DNA of 64,000 bases from Adiantum capillus-veneris (lineage: Eukaryota; Streptophyta; Polypodiopsida; Polypodiales; Pteridaceae): NCBI GenBank assembly GCA_014529385.2, contig CM043942.1, positions 55,380,393-55,444,392 on the forward strand. The letters run 5' to 3'. Both the position numbers and the translations under genes were made by a program. The notes beneath the pieces were generated by a model that was not told where the DNA came from, did no database searches, and saw only the letters and a program-made list of their open reading frames with translations. Shown in pieces: positions 52,730 to 61,020 of this stretch. How positions within the stretch are numbered: position 1 is the first letter of the stretch; each line of letters opens with the position of its first letter.

Positions 52730-55214
52730 GCACTTGTTGTTCTTCAGTGATGGGCACTTGAAAGTCGGACTCTTCTTGGAGCTCTTCGGCTGGTTGTGTT
52801 TCTGTTTTTGTAAAGGAGAGTGGCGATAGATACAAAGGTGGTTGTTCAGAAGTACCTGCCTCTTCTTGAGCTTCCGGATGTTTGTCTCTTAGGAGTTGAT
52901 TTTCTCGCTTAGATCCGCTATCTCTTTGAGTAGTTGCTCTTCTTTTTGGACCCGCATCAAAGCAAGGTCGCGCCGCTGTGATTGTTCTAACTTTAGCTGA
53001 AGCTCTAGGTCTTTATTCCGCTTCTCCAAAGCTTTGCATACGCCACTAGTTCCTTTGAGTGAGGCGACAGCTAGATTTTCTTGAATTTGTCTTAGAACTG
53101 TTGCTTGATCATTGATCCTTTTTTCAGAATATTGCAAGGAAGCATTTGCTACATCCAACTGTACCTAAAGCTTTTGAATTGACTGAGTAGTGACTATAAG
53201 ATCATTTGTCGCCTTGTCCAGCTGCTCATCTTTTGTCTTGCAGACATCGGAGAGTTTGGTGAGAAGCTCTCCTAGCTCTTCCAGTTCCTTCTGCTGCTTT
53301 TCCTTGTTGAGCTGGTGCTGTACTGCTTCATTCTTTAGCTGCTAGATTTATTCTTTAAATTTTGAAATGGTAGTTAATCTATCATCCAGCTCCACTTGTA
53401 GAGTGTCTATGACAAGCTCTAGTTCTCTTTCCTTTGCACTACGGCTAATTGTGGCTGATCTCATTTTATCATTCATTTGCAGCATCTGCTGGGCATATCC
53501 ATTCACTTGTAAAATGACCTCATCGATAGCTTCCCAATCTTTAGACTCCACTTAGATGATTTGTGAAGTTCCTACCGTGTCAGCTTGTGGCTCCTTTTCT
53601 TGTATCGTGGCAGTTGCTTGTGGTAGAGGCCGAGGTTCTACTTCACCTGTAGGCGTTGTAGTTGCCTCTGATGTGGGCGCTTCTTGAACTTTTGTGGCAG
53701 CCTCTTGTTGCTTTTCAGGCTCTTTCAGGCCAACAACTTCTGTTTGTGGTTGTGCAGCTATCACAAGTGGTTCTTCTGGAGGCTGATAGCTGCCTCAACC
53801 TGTTCCTCTTGGGTTGTGGTAGATGGTCCAACTTTGGGTTGTGTTCTCTTAGGTCTTTGAAACTGACCTCTTCTTGTTCTTTTAACTGCTCCTCTTCAAT
53901 TGTTTTGGTCAGTGGTGGAGGACTTGGATGTGGCGTAGGAGGATATGCTTGCTCTCTGTGTGGTCTTGGAGACATATCTCCCTGTTCTTGAAAATCTTCT
54001 TGCTGAGCAGCCACTGCTTCCTTTTCTCTTTTCTATTCTTCAAGAGCCTCTTGCAATTTTAAGGCTTGAGCTTTGGCATACATTCATTCTAATAGTTCAG
54101 TGTGGTCCTCTGGGTGGGCTTCAAAGGGTTCTTGGTCCTTGGACCCTTAATCTCACTCAGCACCCATTTCGTGGGATCTTCACCCGCTGCCTAACGACTT
54201 CTTTCGTATGCATGTTCTTCTCTCTCAAACCTCACCTTCTTCTATTGTGGCTCCTCCTGGTGGGCAGCCACTGCTCTCTTTTTCATCCTTTCTCTTCGAG
54301 CCTTTCTCTCCTCATTGTCAGAGCTCTCGCTACTATGAGCTTTAGAGGATTCCTCGTCAGATTTTTGCTTTCTTTTTTCTGACCTGGTTGTTCTTTGAGA
54401 AGGTGGAGCAGTGAGGATCCAAGTGTTTTGGTCTGGGGCTGGCGGTAGGTTCTTAGTCATACCAATAGCATGGTATGCTATACGTGTTAACACTTCAGGT
54501 GCACCTAAATATGTGATCTTTCCTTCTCTTTTAGTGATTTGGAGTGTGGTCAACACGTACTGTGCATGATTGATAGGTTGCTTGGCCATCGACTTGAATA
54601 CCTGCGGGAAGGTAGTTGCCATTGCATGGTTAGGTGTAGTGTACCTCGGCGGTTTCTTTGCCAAGAAATGGAATTGTTGATGGTATAAACGCGCCGGGTA
54701 TTCCACCTGTCTCGGGATAAGTTCAACAAATGTAGCAGCCACAATGTCTTTACTGAAAGTGCCGGCTGTTTTCCTGTCTCTTGCCCGCATCGTCATTCCT
54801 TCAGTGGGCAGCTTCAAGGCTTCTACCACTATCTCTTTAGTGATTGACACTTCCACTTTTTGGCCATGTTGGTCAGTGATTTGAGTAGTGCCATCCTCTT
54901 TAATGGTTGACAATTTATTCATATGCTTTCTAGAAGTCTATTCCACATGGTTCTTGGTCGTAAAACTCTTTTAGACCGAACCTTCTATTGGCTTCTTGAG
55001 TGTCTGACTTACCTGCAACATCATATATGTCCTTCTGTAGCATTTGTAGCTCCACTTGATGTCCTTCTTCACTCTTAAATCTGTCGATGAAGACTGTTGT
55101 GTTGCCGTCTTCAAGCTGTTCCTTCGACAGATATGTGGCTTTGGCTATAAGAAAAAGAGAGCAAAAAATTGAGCAAGAGAGAATCTTATGCTTAGAATAA
55201 AAGATAAAACTCAA
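52730..55214 (-). pseudogene. N-terminal part of an unrecognised minus-strand gene with coiled coils
   Basis: Successive minus-strand ORFs belong together. 55214-54930 includes TYLSKEQLEDGNTTVFIDRF. A CTCTCTTTTTCTTATAG just before TYLSKEQ (about 55145) looks like a 3' splice site, so the true exon may start there. 54922-54242 contains KEIVVEALKLPTEG, ARLYHQQFHFLAKKPPRYT and INHAQYVLTTLQI, then a Ser/Glu/Lys/Arg-rich tail. 54014-53552 is a Pro/Glu/Gln-rich linker, and 53551-52889 is heptad-like coiled coil (KALEKRNKDLELQLKLEQSQ). Frames change at several places and stops occur. It continues at 37089 on the other side of element 1. The family is unknown to me; a retroelement-derived or plant-mobile-domain-type protein is possible. 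Confidence 0.5.
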
Positions 55215-55635
55215 TTTTTGATGCTTATAAAGGGTGACGATTGTGTTATCAAATATCTGGAAGGTTCCCTAAAGCTCTAGATCCAAAAAACAAAGGAGAA
55301 TATAAGAAGACAAAGGAAACAAACTTGTAAGATTGAAAATGAAACAAAACTAAAGAAAACAATGAAACTAGGACTGGACAAGTTTGGAGAAACACAATGG
55401 ACCAACGTTAAGAGAAGTAAGAAGTATAGAGAGCTTAAGAAAACTCTCAAGGAGGTATGGACAATAGAAGTAGAAAGTGGAGAAGAAGAAGATAAGAAAA
55501 ATGAGGAAAAAATGAGTGTTCCTTCCCACTACAAAAAATTGAGTCTTACCATACACCGAGCGATATTTTCCGAGCGAACCAAAATCCGAGCAAATATTTA
55601 TATGGCATGGGCCTAGTTGTTAAGCCCTCTTCTCC

Positions 55636-55683
<48 letters not shown>

Positions 55684-56399
55684 ACAGTACTCTTGAATGA
55701 AAAGAGCAATTTGTCTTATGTCTATGTCACACTAGGGTAGGGAAGCAAAGGCCATGCGGAGGTAGTAGCCAATCATTTGCAGATGAAAAGGAAAAATTTA
55801 GCTCCATCCCTTGTCAAAGGGACGGCCTTGCACCCTTGGCCAAGTTTTCAAAGTACTGGCCAAAAACATAAAGTACACGTGGGAGTTCATTTTAGAGGCG
55901 TTGAACCTTTGGAGATAGCATCTAAACCGGAGGTTTAACCACTTGGGCTACTCCCTTGAGAAAAATGTGCAGCTTTTGTTTTCAACTCCAATGTGACAAT
56001 AGAGTTAATAACCATTTTCAAAAGGAGGGTGCGACAGGTGCCCTTGTGTGACAAGGGACTTGGAAGCCATTCCATAATACGAAAGTAAGTGGACCTTTTT
56101 TAAAAAAAATCTTTGATGTGTATAAAAATTGAAAAGAAATAAGTGAGATTTTCTCTCAATGTTAGAAAAAACGGGGGTCTAATGTATTTTAACCGTTGAA
56201 ATTACAAAATCTCGGCTATATTTTGAGCTTGCCTTTAAAAAAGTCAAAGTTTCAAAAGGCTTTAAGAGAGAAAAAACAAAAAAATTACACAAGCTTTAGT
56301 GTCATTGATGGCAAAAGATTCATTTTTTCACTTAAGAATCGAGAGCAATCCAAGTTTGCCCTTATTTTCACCGGTTAGAGAAAATGTATTTTTCTAGCC

Positions 56400-56446
<47 letters not shown>

Positions 56447-57001
56447 TAAACTTCCTCAAAGGGTGTGCCGGATGTGCAACCCTTTCAGGGAGAATTTTTT
56501 TGAAGCACATTGAAGAGATTTTAAAAAAAGGTGTATTCACTTTTGTATTTAGTACAAATAGAGAGAGATAGTTACCGTACCTCAAGCACTTTCTTTTTGA
56601 CAAGTAAATTTCCCAGTCCCTACCCGCCACTTGTGTGTATCAGTCCGACCTACGACCCCACCTACATGGGCGACGTTTGTCGTCTTTCCATTTTCTCCCC
56701 ATCGTACATGGCTCGGCATCACCCCAAGATTCATTAACTTCACCATTCACTTTTTATCAAACAAAACGGAATACCCGCCTATTCGGTCTCCACTCATTAG
56801 CTAGAGTCTCCTCAGATTCCACCGAAGATGGAGTTGGAGATTTAAGCCTTCTAAATAATATGCACTTTGTTTCATCAGATGATGATGATCGAGCATATCA
56901 CCAATCGCGGATCCACAAAGCATTTCTCCCTTAGACAGTCCACCACAATTAGATGCTTGTTGGCTCCACAAACCCGTGCATATTAAAAAAAGCATGGCTT
57001 G
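55215..57001. other. Gene-free stretch with GA and CT microsatellites
   Basis: GA repeat at about 55639-55680 and CT repeat at about 56403-56443. A CACTACAAAAAA sequence at 55528 followed by CCGAGCG motifs could be a transposon end, but no partner end was found. No credible gene. Confidence 0.55.
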
Positions 57002-57251
57002 TGTTGGGCCTCGGCTAGGGTGGATGCTCATGTGAAGCATTCATAGTGAGTGTGTGTGAGTGTAAATGAGAATGTACACAATAGAGAAAGAGAATGCAAC
57101 CTTCTATTATGCAAATGAGAGATTGAGTTACATGCTTGAGAGCCTTCTCTTATATAGGCTTATGATGGAAGGCCTAGAATGTTCTAGGGATAGAGATTGT
57201 TCCCGCATGGTTTAGGTAAGAGTGAGTGTGAGCTTGTGTTTATACTCTTCA
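57002..57251 (-). repeat. 3' LTR of the copia-type gag element
   Basis: 250 bases, TGTTGGGCC...CTCTTCA on the plus strand. It appears identical to 59499-59748. Confidence 0.95.
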
Positions 57252-57524
57252 ATCTCCCCCTTAAACACATGCTTACACACAAGCTAAGGTTCTCAACAGG
57301 AAGAAGGTAAGAGTCATGATGGTTCTCAATTGGATTCATCATTCATGCTCTTTACAACATAGAGAGATGGATTCAACACTTAAGGTTCTAGTGTGATCAT
57401 GAGTGGTTCTCAATTGGATTCATCACTCATGTCTACAAAGATACAACATAAGAGGTCCTCACATGAGAAATGCAACTTCACAATTGAGATTCAACATAGT
57501 GTGTTTAGGGTAGCATCCTTCTTT

Positions 57525-58513
57525 CTAATAAATATCATTTCCTTCACTGTAGCTATATTTGAGTTGGCCTTTAGCATGTTTATTTGAAGAAGAAATAGAA
57601 GTAGAGGGTGAAGAGAAAGCGGAAGTTACCATATTCACTTCATCATTGTCGGAGTGAGCTCTTTGATCTTCATCATCACTATCATCACTTTCACTTTGCA
57701 CATAGTTGACACGTTTACCTTTGAAGGTAACCTTCTTGCCGCCGTTGTCGCCATTGCCGCCATTGCCTTTGGTACAAAATTGAGGTGGATGCCCCAATTT
57801 CCGCACTTCACACATTTTTTGATTTTGTAGCATTCGGAAGATAAGTGGTTGTACTTCCCGCAATGCTTGCAAGCCTTGGTGTGCTTTGAACTTGAAACAT
57901 AGAGTGCTTTTGATGCATTAGTTTCATTGTGTGGGTGCTTGTTGTTATGGTCCTCTTGGAGAGAGTTGATTACACTTTCTAGTGTAGGGATAGGCTCTTT
58001 TTCCTTAAGTATGGTTACAATATTGTCATATGTAGAAGGAAGTGCTTTTAGAAGAACCGCAACTTTATCATCATCATCTATATGACACTCAATGTATGAA
58101 AGTTGAGTGCATAAGCTTTTTAGCCTATTAACAAGACTAGATAGTGTTTCATTTTCATACATTGCTAGACCATATAATTGCATCTTGAGAGATATTTTAG
58201 AGTGCTTAGATTTTGCCCCAAATGTGCGTTCTAAAGTCTCCCATGCTTGCTTGGCCGATGTGGCTTCATCTAAGTGGTGAATGATATCATCCGCCACACT
58301 AGTGATGAGAATGCCTAGGGCTTTCTCATCCTTGGCTTGACGCTCTCGGATTTGTTGTGCCGTGAGGTTTTGTGCATCAGTGGTTATGATACTCCATAGC
58401 CCTTTTCTCATTAGATGACCCTTGAGTTTCACTTGCCATGTGTGAAATCCGATGCCATTGAACATAGCTAACTCCTTGTTACCCATAATGCTTAGTGATA
58501 TGTGAAATTGCAA
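57525..58513 (-). pseudogene. Copia-type Gag, one frameshift
   Basis: The gag protein has a UBN2/DUF4219-like body: MFNGIGFHTWQVKLKGHLM, LWSIITTD, AKDEKALGILITSVADDI, SAKQAWETLERTFG, LYGLAMYENETLSSLVNRLKS and VAVLLKALPSTYDNIVT. One knuckle, CKHCGKYNHLSSEC, lies near residue 215. Shortly after, the frame changes. A second knuckle is split between CVKCGNWG in this frame and LGHPPQFC in the frame ending at 57525, which continues with a Gly/Asn-rich and acidic tail. The main start ATG is at 58513, with another in-frame ATG (MGNKELAMF) ten residues on. One indel in an otherwise recent copy suggests loss of function after or just before insertion. Confidence 0.82.
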
Positions 58514-59484
58514 GCAAGGGGGTCCTATTTCAAGACTCTTGAAATGGTGTCTACCCTTTTACAAAAGCATGTGAGAAATGGGAGATGCGGTAATGAAAAA
58601 AGGGATTATGAATAAGCACAAAAATGACAATTATGATTACCAAATATACTCCAAATGTGCCGGAGTAGATGGGGATGATATAGCTCAGCTTTGCCTTGAG
58701 ATTTGATGTTGAATTTGGAGTCAAATCTGAAATTCTATTTGCTATTTTGAACTCCACCAATAGTTGTAGCCAAAAGTGCCTTCAAAATGCCTCCAAAATG
58801 AGCTAAAATGACCGCAAAATTGATGTAGAATGACACCAAATGAAGCACCGAGGTTGCCCGATCTTTGATAAAGGTTCTCGAGGCCGTAAACCACCAATTT
58901 TTGAGCTAATGTGGGCTGGAAATTTTCTGTTATGAAACAGAAAATTAAAACATGTACTTCTTGACTAGTTTTGTGGTACTAGTCTTCACCGCATTGCCCG
59001 CAATGTGTAGAGAACTTATGGTAGACTAATGATGGATTAATGATGAGATTTTAGTGATATTATGAGGCTGAGAATGCTCAAATTACAGCAGCAAATCTCA
59101 AACTTTGGTTATGAGAAAGAGCTTAGAGAGAGAAAATGAGAGCTAGTGAGGTAGGAGATGCATTGAAATGATGTAGGAAAGGGTGGATATGAGCTATGGG
59201 CTGAGTATGAAGTTGAGAAAGCTTTCCATTAAAGCTTGAGGAGCTGAGGAAGAAGAAGAATCAGCCCCAAAAATCCCACGCCTAGATTTGGGCACCCTTG
59301 AGGAGAGAGAAGAGAGAGAAAGTGGCAAAAAGTCAAAAGTAGGTAGAAGAGGTGGCAAGTGGGCATGTGGGCTAGTGCCCAACTTTTCCTAAAGGAAAGG
59401 GAGAGCTGAAAAAATCGTGGGCTTAGAGAGAGAGACTCCTAGAGAGAAGGGAAGTTCACATGAGTAGGCCAAGGATCATTCAAA
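58514..59484 (-). other. Leader of the copia-type gag element
   Basis: About 970 bases between the primer site and gag on the minus strand. There is no ORF of note. It is long for such a small element and would carry any packaging signal used by the helper. Confidence 0.65.
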
Positions 59485-59496
59485 GCTCTGATACCA
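59485..59496 (-). other. Primer binding site, tRNA-iMet
   Basis: The minus strand reads TGGTATCAGAGC two bases after the 5' LTR, an exact match to the common plant copia primer site. Confidence 0.9.
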
Positions 59497-59645
59497 GTTG
59501 TTGGGCCTCGGCTAGGGTGGATGCTCATGTGAAGCATTCATAGTGAGTGTGTGTGAGTGTAAATGAGAATGTACACAATAGAGAAAGAGAATGCAACCTT
59601 CTATTATGCAAATGAGAGATTGAGTTACATGCTTGAGAGCCTTCT

Positions 59646-59653
59646 CTTATATA
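59646..59653 (-). promoter_or_regulatory. TATA box in the copia-type LTR
   Basis: TATATAAG on the minus strand inside the 5' LTR (repeated at 57149-57156 in the other LTR). It is the likely core promoter. Confidence 0.5.
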
Positions 59654-59925
59654 GGCTTATGATGGAAGGCCTAGAATGTTCTAGGGATAGAGATTGTTCC
59701 CGCATGGTTTAGGTAAGAGTGAGTGTGAGCTTGTGTTTATACTCTTCAGCTTGTTTGACCTCCCCTACACGCGCCACATCTCAACACCTGCCTTCCTTGC
59801 ATTGCGCAATAATTGGCAGATTAGGCCTTCTATTTAAGTTAAACACAACTTCCCTTTTAAAATAAAGGAGCACCTCTTCATATTCGCCATAAAAAAACAT
59901 GGGTATTCCGCTATTCACTTTGTGT

Positions 59926-60167
59926 TCACTTAGCACTACAAGAACACATTTTATTTTTTATTTTAAAGCCTTACTAAAGGACTATAACAAATGAGAGTTT
60001 TTAGACAAAAAAACCTTCCTAAAGGGATCTGCGCCGGCGCCGGCGCCGGCGTAGGCGCAGGCGCAGATCCTTTAGGGAGGTTTTTTTTTTTAATCTCTCT
60101 TTTTTAATAGTCCTTTAAGAAGACTTTTTCTTTTTTTAAATTGTGTTTTTGTAGTGAACACAAAGTG
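59926..60167. mobile_element. Fold-back MITE with GC-rich palindromic centre
   Basis: A long imperfect inverted repeat. Outer arms CACTTTGTGTTCACT (59926-59940) and its complement (60153-60167) are followed inward by CACTACAAGAACACA-like ends, a CTAAAGGACTAT segment and an ACCTTCCTAAAGG segment. At the centre is GGATCTGCGCC (60025-60035) against GGCGCAGATCC (60060-60070) around GCGCCG repeats. CACTACAA ends suggest a CACTA-type relative. No clean target duplication is seen. A G run (60171-60187) follows. Confidence 0.8.
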
Positions 60168-60187
60168 AGAGGGGGGGGGGGGGGGGG

Positions 60188-61020
60188 TTTGCAAAGCTAG
60201 CGATGATGGTGGACGTATTCGATTTGTCAATAATTTATCCAATTTATTTATGTACTAGAAGATTTTGTTTATGTTGCGGTCTCTTACCTGCTCGTGTACA
60301 ACTCGGTGTATGTATTGGGGACTCTTGCTTGTTTGTCGGCTACTCGATGGATTTGGTCTTGTTGTCATTGGTTTGGTCCCAAGTTTTGGACACTATGGCG
60401 GATGTGGCACGGCTATTAGTAGTAGTGGCATCCTAAGCCTGGCCTCTCGATGATGGGGATTGCGAGCCCCGCCATGTCGGCATTATGTGGTGTCGGTCTG
60501 CTCTTGTTTTGTCGAGGATGGACTCCCCACTTCAATCGGGTTTGTTGTTGATGGTGGTTCACGAACTTGATGTATGATTTTGGTAATTTTTGTGCTTGAT
60601 GTATGGCTACCTGCTATGGTATCCTAGCTCGGCTTGTGAGCAAGGTAAGTCTTGTATTTTTTTTGGTTATTTTTAATACAATACTACTTACATTTGTGAG
60701 TTTTGCCAAAAAAAATATCTCTCTCTTTTTGTAATCCTTTAGGGAGTTTTTTTCTATTAAAAAACCCTCTTTTAGGGGTTTGAGGTAGCATCTCTTATTG
60801 AGCATCAAACATTGATTGGACAAGAAGGCCTCCAATTAATGATAAAGTGTCTCTCATTAACTCGCTCAATTTTATCATCGCTCCAAAAAGTTCGCTCGGA
60901 GTTTGGGATTCCTCCAAAAAATTCACTATACAAGATCGGAGGGTAGTAATGATGCAACCTCTACGAGAGCAAAAGGACAAGGAGTCCTAAGATGGGCCCT
61001 AGAATACAAAGAAAATAGAC
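60188..61020. other. Possible LINE 3' tail and unassigned DNA
   Basis: No credible ORF. The piece from about 60195 to 60717 is TG-rich, ends TTTTGCCAAAAAAAA, and resembles the 3' untranslated tail of plant LINEs, but no coding part is attached. A TCCTTTAGGGAG motif at about 60737 recurs from the fold-back element, so a related copy may lie at 60710-60790. Confidence 0.35.

Larger units (their letters stand above)
57002..59748 (-). mobile_element. Compact copia-type LTR element with gag only
   Basis: A complete 2.75-kb element with 250-bp LTRs at 57002-57251 and 59499-59748 that I read as identical, flanked by the 5-bp duplication GCTTG (56997-57001 and 59749-59753). On the minus strand the primer site matching initiator tRNA-Met lies at 59496-59485, and a purine tract AAGGGGGAG precedes the 3' LTR at 57252-57263. 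Its only coding region is a copia-like gag at 58513-57525. This is the layout of a TR-GAG type non-autonomous element. Identical LTRs imply a very recent insertion. Confidence 0.92.

Noticed and set aside
55528-55615. CACTACAAAAAA end with CCGAGCG motifs as a CACTA transposon
   Set aside because: Only one end-like sequence was seen. No matching inverted end or transposase was found in the window.
60203-60453. Hydrophobic ORFs as a membrane protein gene
   Set aside because: Low-complexity Leu/Val/Cys-rich translation of TG-rich DNA that ends in a LINE-like A-rich tail; no homology recognised.
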